Source: Hyphomicrobium facile
GTDB taxonomy: Bacteria; Pseudomonadota; Alphaproteobacteria; Rhizobiales; Hyphomicrobiaceae
DNA length: 64,000 nucleotides
Assembly (NCBI RefSeq): GCF_900116175.1
Contig: NZ_FPCH01000002.1
Span: 496,001-560,000 of the forward strand
Direction of reading: 5' to 3'
In this document: piece after piece, positions 17,065 to 25,343 of the stretch
How positions within the stretch are numbered: the first letter of the stretch is position 1
How the letters are laid out: every line of letters starts with the position of its first letter
Notes under the pieces: model-generated
Told to the model about the DNA's origin: nothing
Databases searched by the model: none
What the model saw: the letters and a program-made list of their open reading frames with translations, nothing else
Made by a program: the position numbers and the translations under genes

Positions 17065-18552
17065 ATGACATCGCTCGCGCATTTCGAAGCGATAGCTGGC
17101 TCGATAAAGCTTCCGGGAGAGGCCGTCATCGACGGCCGCCTCGCCGGTAGCGCGTCGGGCAAAACGTTCGACAACGTCACGCCGCGGAACGGACGAATTC
17201 TCAATCGCGTCGCGCAGTGCGATGCGGCCGACGTCGACGCCGCCGTCAGAAGCGCACGCCGGACTTTCGAGAACGGGTCATGGCGGAAGCTCCATTATCG
17301 CGAGAAGAAGAAAATACTTCTCAAGCTCGCGGACTTGATGGAGCGCGATATCGAGACCTTGGCGGTTCTCGAAAGTCTCGATGTCGGCAAGCCGATCTCG
17401 AACGCGCTCGGGGGCGATGTACCGAATGCGATCCGCAGCCTCCGTTATTACGCCGAAGCACTCGACAAGATTTACGGCGAGGTCGGCCCCGAAGCGCCGG
17501 ACCGGTTTTCGTTCGTGGTGCATGATCCGCTCGGCGTGGTCGGCGCCATCGTGCCGTGGAATTTTCCGCTCCACATGGCGATGTGGAAGGTTGCTCCGGC
17601 GCTCGCGATGGGGAACTCCGTCGTTCTGAAGCCCGCCGAGCAGTCGCCTCTCACGGCGCTGAAACTTGGCGAACTCGCGCTCGAAGCCGGGCTGCCGCCC
17701 GGCGCTCTCAACGTCGTCCCCGGTTTCGGCACTGAAGCCGGGAAAGCTCTCGCGCTGCACAACGACGTCGACATGATCGCCTTCACCGGATCGGGCGCGG
17801 TGGGTCGACTGCTGATGCAGTATTCCGGACAGAGCAACTTGAAGCGCGTTAGCCTGGAGCTCGGCGGCAAGTCTCCGCACATCATCTTTGCAGATTGCCC
17901 GGATCTTGATCGCGCTGCCACGGAAGCAGCCTGGGGCGTCTTCTATAATTCAGGGCAGGTATGCACTGCCGGGTCTCGTCTCCTTGTGCAGGAATCTATA
18001 GCGGATGATTTCCTCGATCGGCTCATAAGGATCGCCCGCAAGATCGTTGCCGGTGATCCCCTCGAGCCTTCGACCGCCACGGGCGCCATGGTGAATGAAG
18101 AGCAGATGAAAACGGCACTACGCTACATCGAAACGGCGAAGCGCGAGGGCGGGTCCCTGGCGCTCGGGGGTAGTCGCACGCTGGCTGACACCGGCGGCTT
18201 CTATGTCGAGCCGACGGTGTTCGATCAGGTCAAGCCTGAGAACACGCTGGCGCGTGAGGAAGTTTTCGGTCCTGTGCTCGCCGTCACCCGATTCAAAGAG
18301 CCCGATGACGCCATTCGCATCGCCAACGATACGAACTATGGTCTCGCAGCCGGACTCTGGACGAAGGACATTTCGCTCGCGCACCGTGCCGCCCGCGAAA
18401 TCCGCGCCGGCCTCGTCTGGATCAACGGCTGGGACGCCTGCGATATTACGATGCCGTTTGGCGGCTTCAAGCAATCCGGCTTCGGCCGCGACCGCTCGCT
18501 TCACGCACTCCATAAGTATGCCGACCTGAAGTCGGTATCGATCACGTTCTGA
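17065..18552 (+). CDS. puuC: NAD-dependent aldehyde dehydrogenase (PuuC-like)
   Basis: 495 residues from the ATG at 17065, 11 bases after puuA. Standard ALDH: GVVGAIVPWNFPLHMAMWKV, nucleotide loop FTGSGAVGRLL, general base Glu265 (LELGGKSPHIIFADC) and nucleophile Cys300 (NSGQVCTAGSRLLV). Length equals that of PuuC, the gamma-glutamyl-gamma-aminobutyraldehyde dehydrogenase. It probably oxidises the aldehyde made by the SpuC-type transaminase. It could also take acetaldehyde from ethanolamine ammonia-lyase, since these enzymes are broad. Part of the spuC-to-gabD run. Confidence 0.9.
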   Translation: MTSLAHFEAIAGSIKLPGEAVIDGRLAGSASGKTFDNVTPRNGRILNRVAQCDAADVDAAVRSARRTFENGSWRKLHYREKKKILLKLADLMERDIETLAVLESLDVGKPISNALGGDVPNAIRSLRYYAEALDKIYGEVGPEAPDRFSFVVHDPLGVVGAIVPWNFPLHMAMWKVAPALAMGNSVVLKPAEQSPLTALKLGELALEAGLPPGALNVVPGFGTEAGKALALHNDVDMIAFTGSGAVGRLLMQYSGQSNLKRVSLELGGKSPHIIFADCPDLDRAATEAAWGVFYNSGQVCTAGSRLLVQESIADDFLDRLIRIARKIVAGDPLEPSTATGAMVNEEQMKTALRYIETAKREGGSLALGGSRTLADTGGFYVEPTVFDQVKPENTLAREEVFGPVLAVTRFKEPDDAIRIANDTNYGLAAGLWTKDISLAHRAAREIRAGLVWINGWDACDITMPFGGFKQSGFGRDRSLHALHKYADLKSVSITF

Positions 18553-18569
18553 CGCCCCCGGAGACGATA

Positions 18570-20024
18570 ATGAATATCAAGCCCTCGACCCCCTTCCCGA
18601 CCGCCGCACTCATCGACGGACAGTGGGTCAACTCGCCGAAGACGTTCGCGGTTCTCGACCCGGCGACGGGCGAGAAGATCGCAGATGTGCCGGATCTGAC
18701 GCCGGAGGACACCAAGCGCGCCATTGATGCCGCCGCCAAGGCGTTCCCGGCCTGGGCCGCCAAACCCGCGAAGGATCGCGCAGTCATCCTGCGGCGCTGG
18801 TTCGATCTCATCATTGCCGAGACGGAGTCGCTTGCGCAGCTGATGACGGCTGAGCAGGGCAAGCCCATCGCCGAAGCGCGCGGCGAAGTCGCCTATGGTG
18901 CGTCGTTCATCGAGTGGTTCGCCGAAGAAGGCAAACGTGCCTACGGCCATACGATCCCGACGACGGTTGCTTCGCGCCGCTATGTGACGATCAAGCAGCC
19001 GATTGGCGTTTGCGCCGCGATCACGCCGTGGAACTTCCCGATCGCGATGATCACGCGCAAAGTCGGCTGCGCGCTTGCCGCCGGCTGCACGATCGTCGTC
19101 AAGCCTTCGGAAGAGACACCGCTTTCGGCTATCGCCCTCGCGAAGCTCGCCGTCGATGCGGGCGTGCCTGCCGGCGTGTTCAACGTCATCACGACGCTCG
19201 ATGGTCCAGGGTGCGGCAAGGTTCTGACCGCTGACGACCGCGTCCGGAAACTGACGTTCACAGGGTCGACCGAGGTTGGCCGCATCCTCTATCGCCAGTC
19301 CGCCGATACGATCAAAAAGCTGACGCTCGAGCTCGGCGGCAACGCGCCGCTCATCGTCTTCGACGACGCCGACTTGCAGCAGGCGGTCGCCGGAACGATG
19401 GCTTCGAAGTTCCGCAACGCGGGCCAGACGTGCGTCTGCGCCAACCGCATCCTCGTGCAGGCGGGGATCTTCGACAAGTTCGTCGCTAGCCTGAAGGAAG
19501 CCGCCGGAAAGCTCGTCGTTGCTCCGGGCCGGGAAGCGACGTCCACCATCGGGCCGCTGATCAATGGGGACGCGATCGAGAAGGTGAAATCTCTGCTTTC
19601 GGATGCCGTATCCCATGGCGCGAAAATCGAGATGGGCGGCAAGCCCGACGATCACGGGGCGCTGTTTTTCTCGCCGACCATCGTGACAGGGATCACGGAC
19701 AAAATGGCCATCGCGACAGAGGAAATTTTCGGGCCGGTCGCTTCGATCTTCCGCTTCGAGACGGAAGCCGAGGCGATCCGGATCGCCAACGACACCCCGT
19801 TTGGCCTTGCTGCCTACCTCTTCAGCCAGAACCTGTCGCGGGCGTGGCGGGTGGCGGAGGCGCTCGAAGCCGGCATGGTCGGCGTCAACGAGGGCGTCTT
19901 CTCCAACGAGGTCGTGCCATTCGGCGGCATCAAGCAGTCGGGTCTCGGCCGCGAGGGCGCCCAGGAAGGTCTCGACGAGTACCTCGAGACGAAATTCATC
20001 TGCCTTGGCGGCATCAGCGCCTAG
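18570..20024 (+). CDS. gabD: Succinate-semialdehyde dehydrogenase GabD
   Basis: 484 residues, 17 bases after puuC. ALDH motifs: CAAITPWNFPIAMITRKVG, FTGSTEVGRIL, general base Glu254 (LELGGNAPLIVFDDAD) and Cys288 (NAGQTCVCANRILVQ); the second Cys two residues on and the overall match favour GabD. It oxidises succinate semialdehyde to succinate with NAD(P), feeding the citric acid cycle. The semialdehyde comes from GABA via the adjacent gabT. Very close to the usual 482-490 length. Confidence 0.93.
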   Translation: MNIKPSTPFPTAALIDGQWVNSPKTFAVLDPATGEKIADVPDLTPEDTKRAIDAAAKAFPAWAAKPAKDRAVILRRWFDLIIAETESLAQLMTAEQGKPIAEARGEVAYGASFIEWFAEEGKRAYGHTIPTTVASRRYVTIKQPIGVCAAITPWNFPIAMITRKVGCALAAGCTIVVKPSEETPLSAIALAKLAVDAGVPAGVFNVITTLDGPGCGKVLTADDRVRKLTFTGSTEVGRILYRQSADTIKKLTLELGGNAPLIVFDDADLQQAVAGTMASKFRNAGQTCVCANRILVQAGIFDKFVASLKEAAGKLVVAPGREATSTIGPLINGDAIEKVKSLLSDAVSHGAKIEMGGKPDDHGALFFSPTIVTGITDKMAIATEEIFGPVASIFRFETEAEAIRIANDTPFGLAAYLFSQNLSRAWRVAEALEAGMVGVNEGVFSNEVVPFGGIKQSGLGREGAQEGLDEYLETKFICLGGISA

Positions 20025-20103
20025 CAGTCAAGTTTCGGCGGGGCAATTCGACTATTGCTCCGCTGAGCCATCATAGACAGCCAGCCCATTTGAAGGACCG
20101 ACA

Positions 20104-21399
20104 ATGGCTACCTCCGTCGAACTCCAGGCCCGCCGCGTTGCCGCCGTTCCGCGCGGCGTCGGCAACGTCACGCAGATCTTCGCCAAGACGGCGAAGAATG
20201 CCGAAATCTGGAGCGAAGACGGCAAGCGCTACATCGACTTCGGCGCGGGCATCGCGGTCGTCAATACCGGGCATCAGCATCCTCGCCTCGTGGCCGCGAT
20301 CCAAGAGCAGCTTAAAGCCTTCAGCCACGTCTGCTTTCAAGTAACGCCGTACGAGAATTACGTCAGCCTCGCCGAGCGGCTGAATGCCATCGCACCCATT
20401 CCGGGGCCCGCGAAAACGATGCTCGCCTCGACCGGCGCCGAAGCGGTCGAAAATGCCGTCAAGGTCGCGCGTGCGTTCACCGGCCGCTCCGGCATCATCT
20501 CGTTTGCTGGCGGTTTTCATGGCCGCACGCACATGGGCATGGCGCTGACGGGCAAGGTCGTTCCCTACAAGAAGGGCTTCGGACCGTTTCCGTCTGACGT
20601 CTACAATGTCGAATTCCCGAACCTCTATCACGGCGGCAGCACCGAGCAGAGCATCAGAAGCCTGAAGTCTCTCTTCAAGCACACGGCCGATCCGTCGAGC
20701 ATTGCCGCAATCATCATCGAGCCGGTGCAGGGCGAAGGCGGCTTCAATGTCGTGCCGAAGGATTTCATGGTCGCGCTCAGGAAGCTTTGCGACGACAACG
20801 GCATCCTGCTGATCGCGGATGAGATCCAGACCGGCTTCGCGCGAACCGGCAAGCTCTTCGCGATGGAGCACTACGGCGTCAAGGCCGACGTCGTCACCAT
20901 GGCGAAGGGGCTCGCAGGCGGCCTTCCGCTCTCGGCCATCGTCGGGCGCGCCGACGTGATGGATGCGTCGAACCCCGGCGGTCTCGGCGGCACGTATGCC
21001 GGCAATCCGATCGCCTGCGCGGCCGCTCACGCCGTGCTCGACGTGATCAACGAGGAAAAGCTCTGCGATCGCGCCAACGCCATCGGCAAGATCATCATGG
21101 ATCGGTGCGCGTCGCTTCAGAGCAATTCGAACCTCAATTGCATCGGTGACGTGCGCGGTCTCGGCGCCATGTGCGCGGTGGAACTCGTCAAGGACAAGGC
21201 GAGCGGGGAACCCGCGCCCGAACTCACCGCCGCGCTGCTCAAAGCCGCCAACGAGCGCGGGCTGATTTTGCTATCGTGCGGCACGTACGGCAACGTCGTC
21301 CGCTTTCTCGTGCCACTGACGGCGAGCGATGAACTGGTTCGCGAGGGCATGGATGTTTTCGAAGCGGCGCTGACCGACGCCGTCGCTCGCGCTGCTTGA
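20104..21399 (+). CDS. gabT: 4-aminobutyrate:2-oxoglutarate transaminase GabT
   Basis: 431 residues, 79 bases after gabD. Class III PLP enzyme: AKTMLASTGAEAVENAVKVAR, SFAGGFHGRTHMGMALTGK, IEPVQGEGGFNVVPKDFM, LIADEIQTGFARTGK and Schiff-base Lys268 (VTMAKGLAGGLPLSAI). These are GabT/PuuE signatures and differ from the two pyruvate-type enzymes that flank it. It moves the GABA amino group to 2-oxoglutarate, giving glutamate and succinate semialdehyde. With gabD it completes the route from gamma-glutamylated polyamine to succinate. A block of three structured repeats follows it. Confidence 0.94.
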   Translation: MATSVELQARRVAAVPRGVGNVTQIFAKTAKNAEIWSEDGKRYIDFGAGIAVVNTGHQHPRLVAAIQEQLKAFSHVCFQVTPYENYVSLAERLNAIAPIPGPAKTMLASTGAEAVENAVKVARAFTGRSGIISFAGGFHGRTHMGMALTGKVVPYKKGFGPFPSDVYNVEFPNLYHGGSTEQSIRSLKSLFKHTADPSSIAAIIIEPVQGEGGFNVVPKDFMVALRKLCDDNGILLIADEIQTGFARTGKLFAMEHYGVKADVVTMAKGLAGGLPLSAIVGRADVMDASNPGGLGGTYAGNPIACAAAHAVLDVINEEKLCDRANAIGKIIMDRCASLQSNSNLNCIGDVRGLGAMCAVELVKDKASGEPAPELTAALLKAANERGLILLSCGTYGNVVRFLVPLTASDELVREGMDVFEAALTDAVARAA

Positions 21400-21400
21400 T

Positions 21401-21560
21401 GATTGGCCTCGGCGACTCCCCTCCGGGGAGCCGGCCGCCGAGGCCGAAGAGAATGATTGGCCTCAGCTGCTCCCTCCGGGGAGCCGGCCGCCGAGGCCGA
21501 GAAGAGATGAAATAATTGGCCCAGACGGCTCCTCTTCGGGGAGCCAACTGGCGAGACCGA
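21401..21560. repeat. Three tandem structured repeats between transaminase genes
   Basis: Three copies of a roughly 55-60-base unit run head to tail at 21401-21454, 21455-21513 and 21514-21560. Each holds an inner hairpin (CTCCCCTCCGGGGAG in copy 1) and, in copies 1 and 2, an outer stem GGCCTCGGC/GCCGAGGCC. Copy 3 is more diverged and ends just before the ribosome binding site of the next gene. No T-run follows any copy, so they are not simple terminators. Confidence 0.75.
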
Positions 21561-21578
21561 AATAGAGGAAAGAGACCC

Positions 21579-22901
21579 ATGAACGTCCAAATCAAACCGA
21601 ACGATCTTGCAGCGTTCTGGATGCCGTTCACCGCGAACAAACAGTTCAAGGCGAACCCGCGCTTGTTCGTCGGCGCCAAGGACATGCACTACATCACCAA
21701 CGATGGACGGCGCGTTCTCGATGGCACGTCAGGTCTCTGGTGCGTCAACGCCGGTCACTGCCGGCCGAAGATTGCCGAAGCCATCAAGGCGCAAGTCGAT
21801 ACGCTCGACTTCGCAGGCACCTTCCAGATGGGGCACACACGCGCTTTCGAAGCCGCGACGCGTCTCGTCGATCTCGCGCCTGAAGGGTTCAACCAGGTAT
21901 TCTTCACCAACTCGGGATCGGAGTCGGTCGAGACTGCCCTCAAAATGGCGATTGCGTATCACCGCGCGAAGGGCAACGCTTCGAAGGTGCGCCTGATCGG
22001 CCGTGAACGCGGCTATCATGGTGTCAACTTCGGCGGCATGTCGGTCGGCGGCATCGGCCCGAACCGCAAGATGTTCGGCGCGCTCGTCGCGGGCGTCGAT
22101 CATATGCGCAACACGCATGATATCGCCCGCAACGCGTTCTCGCGCGGCGAACCGGAACATGGCGCCGAGCTTGCCGACGATCTCGAACGTCTCGTCGCGC
22201 TCCACGACGCTTCGACGATCGCGGCCGTCATCGTCGAGCCCGTCGCCTGCTCGGCTGGTGTTTTGATCCCGCCGAAAGGTTACCTGAAGCGCCTCGAAGC
22301 CATCGCGCGCAAGCACGACATTCTCTTGATCGCTGACGAAGTCATCACCGGGTTCGGCCGTCTCGGCACCTCGTTCGGGTCGGATTACTTCGGCATCTCG
22401 CCCGACATCATCACGACGGCGAAGGGTGTGACCAACGGCACCGTTCCGATGGGCGCGGTGTTCGTCAAATCGCACGTCCACGACGCCTTCATGAACGGCC
22501 CGGACTGGATGATCGATTTCTTCCACGGCTACACGTATTCGGGCCATCCGGTCGCCTGCGCGGCCGCCATCGGGACGCTCGATACCTATGCCGAGGAAGG
22601 CCTGCTGACGCGCGCGGCCGAGCTTGCGCCCTATTGGGAAGAGCGCGTGCATGCTCTCAAAGGGCTTCCGCACATCATCGATATTCGCAACATCGGCCTG
22701 ATCGGCGCGGTCGAATTCAATCCGGATCCGGCGCAACCCGGAAAGCGCGCCTACGAGCGGTTCGTCAAAGCCTTCGAGGCAGGCCTTCTCGTCCGGCAGA
22801 CGGGCGACATCATCGCTCTGTCCCCGCCGCTCGTTATTTCGAAGAGTGAGATCGACCAGCTGTTCGACATCTTCACGAAGGTGCTGAAGGCGGATTACTG
22901 A
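21579..22901 (+). CDS. Omega-amino acid:pyruvate aminotransferase (beta-alanine type)
   Basis: 440 residues from the ATG at 21579 with AGAGGAAAGAG upstream. Class III PLP enzyme with beta-alanine:pyruvate signatures: LAAFWMPFTANKQFKANPR, TSGLWCVNAGHCRPKIAEAI, FTNSGSESVETALKMA, YHGVNFGGMSVGGI, LIADEVITGFGRLGTSFGSD and Schiff-base Lys282 (ITTAKGVTNGTVPMGA). It would convert beta-alanine and pyruvate to malonate semialdehyde and alanine. The next gene, mmsA, can take malonate semialdehyde to acetyl-CoA. Beta-alanine would come from spermidine/diaminopropane or pyrimidine breakdown (inference). The third structured repeat lies against its ribosome binding site. Confidence 0.92.
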   Translation: MNVQIKPNDLAAFWMPFTANKQFKANPRLFVGAKDMHYITNDGRRVLDGTSGLWCVNAGHCRPKIAEAIKAQVDTLDFAGTFQMGHTRAFEAATRLVDLAPEGFNQVFFTNSGSESVETALKMAIAYHRAKGNASKVRLIGRERGYHGVNFGGMSVGGIGPNRKMFGALVAGVDHMRNTHDIARNAFSRGEPEHGAELADDLERLVALHDASTIAAVIVEPVACSAGVLIPPKGYLKRLEAIARKHDILLIADEVITGFGRLGTSFGSDYFGISPDIITTAKGVTNGTVPMGAVFVKSHVHDAFMNGPDWMIDFFHGYTYSGHPVACAAAIGTLDTYAEEGLLTRAAELAPYWEERVHALKGLPHIIDIRNIGLIGAVEFNPDPAQPGKRAYERFVKAFEAGLLVRQTGDIIALSPPLVISKSEIDQLFDIFTKVLKADY

Positions 22902-22925
22902 TGAGAGCGGCGCCTCATTCCTCTT

Positions 22926-23045
22926 TCCCCCTCCCCTCCAGGGGAGGGGTTAGGGGTGGGGTGATACTCAGCGGACGGTGGAAAAACGCAGGCAGTCACT
23001 AGCCTCGTCTCCCCACCCCCGACCCCTCCCCGCTGGGGAGGGGAG
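22926..23045. repeat. Inverted pair of C/G-rich intergenic repeats
   Basis: Two copies of an approximately 38-base C/G-rich element (CCCCTCCCCTCCAGGGGAGG followed by GGTTAGGGGTGGGG) lie at 22926-22964 and 23008-23045 in opposite orientation, about 80 percent alike by eye. Each has its own small hairpin and the pair could form a long stem. This type of spacer repeat is common between genes in GC-rich alphaproteobacteria. Confidence 0.6.
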
Positions 23046-23107
23046 AAGAGAAACGGTACATCCAAGCTCGCACGATCGAGCGCGACGATATTGGAAGCGA
23101 GATACCC

Positions 23108-24604
23108 ATGCACATGATCGAGAATGCCATCAACGGCCGCCGCGCCGCCGTCCACGCTGCGCGCACCGCGCCCGTCTTCAATCCGGCGACGGGCGAGGAA
23201 GTCGCGCGGCTGCCGCTGTCGAGCGCGGAAGATCTCAATGCGGCTGTGGCCGCGGCGAAGGCTGCCGCCGCTTCGTGGGGCACGACGCCCCCGATGAAGC
23301 GCGTCCGGCCGATGTTCAAGTTCAAGGAGCTTCTGGAGAAGAATGCCGACGAGATCGCACGGGCGATTTCGCGCGAGCACGGCAAGACGCATGCGGACGC
23401 GCTCGGCGAACTGGCGCGCGGGATCGATGTCGTCGATTTCGCCTGCGGAATTCCTCATCTCCTGAAAGGCGAGTTCAGCCGCAACGTCGGGCCTGACATC
23501 GACAGTTGGTCGGATCGCCAGCCGCTCGGCGTCGTCGCCGGCATCACGCCTTTCAATTTCCCGGCCATGGTGCCGATGTGGATGTTTCCGGTCGCCATCG
23601 CGTGCGGCAACACTTTCATCTTGAAGCCCTCGGAGCGCGACCCGTCGGCGCCGATGCTGCTCTGGGAGCTTTTCCAGGAAGCGGGCCTGCCGGCGGGTGT
23701 TTTCAACATCGTGCACGGCGATAAGACGATCGTGGACGCCATCCTCGACCATCCGGATATCTCGGCTGTGTCGTTCGTCGGCTCGACGCCCGTCGCGCAG
23801 TACATCTACGGCCGCGGTTCGGCCAACGGAAAGCGCGTCCAGGCTCTGGGCGGCGCGAAGAACCACATGATTGTCATGCCGGACGCGGACATGGATCAAG
23901 CCGTCGATGCTCTCATGGGCGCGGGTTACGGCTCGGCCGGCGAGCGCTGCATGGCGATATCGGTCGCGGTTCCGGTCGGCGAGAAGACGGCGGATCGACT
24001 CGTCGAAGCTCTCGCGCCGCGCGTCGCCAACCTGAAGGTCGGCCCCGCATCGGATGCGGCATCCGAAATGGGCCCCGTGGTGACGGCAGACGCGAAGCGG
24101 CGCATCACGTCGCTCATCGACAAGGGCGTCGCTGAAGGCGCCAAGCTCGTCGTGGACGGCCGCGGCCTGAAGCTTCAGGGCTATGAGAACGGCTACTTCC
24201 TCGGCGGCACGCTGTTCGATCGCGTCACGCGCGACATGACGATCTATCGCGAGGAGATTTTCGGGCCGGTTCTTTCCGTCGTTCGCGCCCAGAACTACGA
24301 CGAAGCGGCCGATCTCATCAATACGAACGAATACGGCAACGGCACCGCGATCTTCACCCGCGACGGCGATACCGCGCGCGCCTTTGCGGATCGCATCGAA
24401 GTCGGCATGGTCGGCATCAACGTGCCGCTGCCGGTTCCGGTCGCGTATCACTCATTCGGCGGATGGAAGCGGTCCGCGTTCGGAGACCATGCGATCTACG
24501 GTCCGGAAGGCGTGCATTTCTATACGCGCCTGAAGACGGTCACCTCGCGGTGGCCGGCCGGCATCCGCAAGGGCGCGGAGTTCAATTTCCCGAGCTTGAA
24601 ATAA
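23108..24604 (+). CDS. mmsA: CoA-acylating methylmalonate/malonate-semialdehyde dehydrogenase
   Basis: 498 residues. ALDH-fold enzyme with nucleophile Cys281 ([17 protein letters not shown]). The usual general-base ELGG motif is replaced by [15 protein letters not shown], the mark of the CoA-dependent MmsA/IolA branch. It oxidises malonate or methylmalonate semialdehyde to acetyl-CoA or propionyl-CoA, CO2 and NADH. Directly after the beta-alanine transaminase, the malonate semialdehyde role is likely; a role in valine breakdown is also possible. The start may be 23108 or the ATG two codons on (23114). A terminator hairpin follows at once. Confidence 0.94.
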   Translation: MHMIENAINGRRAAVHAARTAPVFNPATGEEVARLPLSSAEDLNAAVAAAKAAAASWGTTPPMKRVRPMFKFKELLEKNADEIARAISREHGKTHADALGELARGIDVVDFACGIPHLLKGEFSRNVGPDIDSWSDRQPLGVVAGITPFNFPAMVPMWMFPVAIACGNTFILKPSERDPSAPMLLWELFQEAGLPAGVFNIVHGDKTIVDAILDHPDISAVSFVGSTPVAQYIYGRGSANGKRVQALGGAKNHMIVMPDADMDQAVDALMGAGYGSAGERCMAISVAVPVGEKTADRLVEALAPRVANLKVGPASDAASEMGPVVTADAKRRITSLIDKGVAEGAKLVVDGRGLKLQGYENGYFLGGTLFDRVTRDMTIYREEIFGPVLSVVRAQNYDEAADLINTNEYGNGTAIFTRDGDTARAFADRIEVGMVGINVPLPVPVAYHSFGGWKRSAFGDHAIYGPEGVHFYTRLKTVTSRWPAGIRKGAEFNFPSLK

Positions 24605-24610
24605 AATAAA

Positions 24611-24650
24611 TGCGGCGCCGGGATCATCCGATCCGGCGCCGCACTTCTTT
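24611..24650 (+). terminator. Rho-independent terminator after mmsA
   Basis: GC-rich stem TGCGGCGCCGG(G)ATC / GATCCGGCGCCGCA with a single bulge and ATCC loop, followed by CTTCTTT. It begins 6 bases after the mmsA stop and closes the catabolic run. Confidence 0.8.
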
Positions 24651-24701
24651 AAGAATAAGGAATGTTCCGCGAGCGAACGACTTTAGCTCGCGAATGCCAA
24701 A

Positions 24702-25061
24702 TCAGCGAAGATACGGGCAGACCCGTTCGATGCCGCGGCGATCGATGTACGTGCCGGTCCGATAGCTGAAATCCGGGAAGTCCCGCGCGCAGCGATTCAT
24801 ATCAGCCCGATCAGCGCGTTGCTCGGCGACTGCGGACGCGATCAACGCGCCGCCGACGATACCGCCGATGAAGGCTCCCGGTCCCCAGCCCCAACCACCG
24901 CCGCCGCCGCGCCAACCAACGTTCGTCACGCCGTTGTGTTGCGCCAAAGCCGGTACGCCAGCACTGAACGGGGCTGCGGCTGCTTGCTCGGTCGCTGCAA
25001 ACGTTGCCGTCATCGAGACGGCGACGAGAGATGATGCGATCAGTTTTTTCAGTTTGGTCAT
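24702..25061 (-). CDS. Small exported BA14K-like protein
   Basis: 119 residues from the ATG at 25061 (GGTGGGAAC upstream). Signal peptide MTKLKKLIASSLVAVSMTAT...AAAA, then a Gly/Trp-rich stretch (WRGGGGGWGWGPGAFIGGIV) with a hydrophobic glycine-zipper-like segment (GGIVGGALIASAVA), and a C-terminal motif RCARDFPDFSYRTGTYIDRRG...CPYL that resembles the BA14K family of Rhizobiales (C-x-x-x-F-x-S/D-Y-x-x-x-T-G-T-Y...CP). The two Cys could form a disulfide in the periplasm. Some BA14K proteins are surface proteins with lectin-like activity. Function here unknown. Confidence 0.75.
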   Translation of the reverse strand: MTKLKKLIASSLVAVSMTATFAATEQAAAAPFSAGVPALAQHNGVTNVGWRGGGGGWGWGPGAFIGGIVGGALIASAVAEQRADRADMNRCARDFPDFSYRTGTYIDRRGIERVCPYLR

Positions 25062-25253
25062 GGATGCGTTCCCACCGTGAAACGATGTGCCTTTCCCGCC
25101 TAACGCGGCCAACGAATTGATCCGTCGCTAAACCGCGAAACGATCACAGGCATTGATGAATCGTTGAAAAAAAACATCGCGCGCGTTCGCGACATTTCGA
25201 AGGCACACCTAGTGGCGCAATACGTCGCCGATAGAACGCTTCGGAGAACAAGT

Positions 25254-25298
25254 ACCGGAAAAGAAAACCGGCCGCTCCGGGGGGAGGAGCGACCGGTT
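25254..25298 (-). terminator. Rho-independent terminator of ald
   Basis: On the minus strand a 13-base stem (AACCGGTCGCTCC / GGAGCGGCCGGTT, one mismatch) is followed by a T-rich run (TTTTCTTTTCC). It lies 45 bases after the ald stop. A second perfect hairpin (GCCGCCGG / CCGGCGGC) sits between it and ald at about 25303-25326. Confidence 0.82.
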
Positions 25299-25343
25299 TG
25301 ATGGCCGCCGGTGAGGGATCCGGCGGCACGGGGGTTCTTCAAA

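Noticed and set aside
13576-18552. Search for a PuuB-type FAD oxidase in the polyamine cluster
   Set aside because: No GxGxxG-type FAD oxidase frame is present; the SpuC-type transaminase most likely does this step.
21117-21689. Minus-strand frames across the tandem repeats between the two transaminases
   Set aside because: Their repeated GRLPGGE-like peptides come only from the structured DNA repeats, not from a protein family.
22895-24451. Antisense open frame (518 codons) opposite mmsA
   Set aside because: Crosses the C/G-rich intergenic repeat and lacks any recognisable domain.
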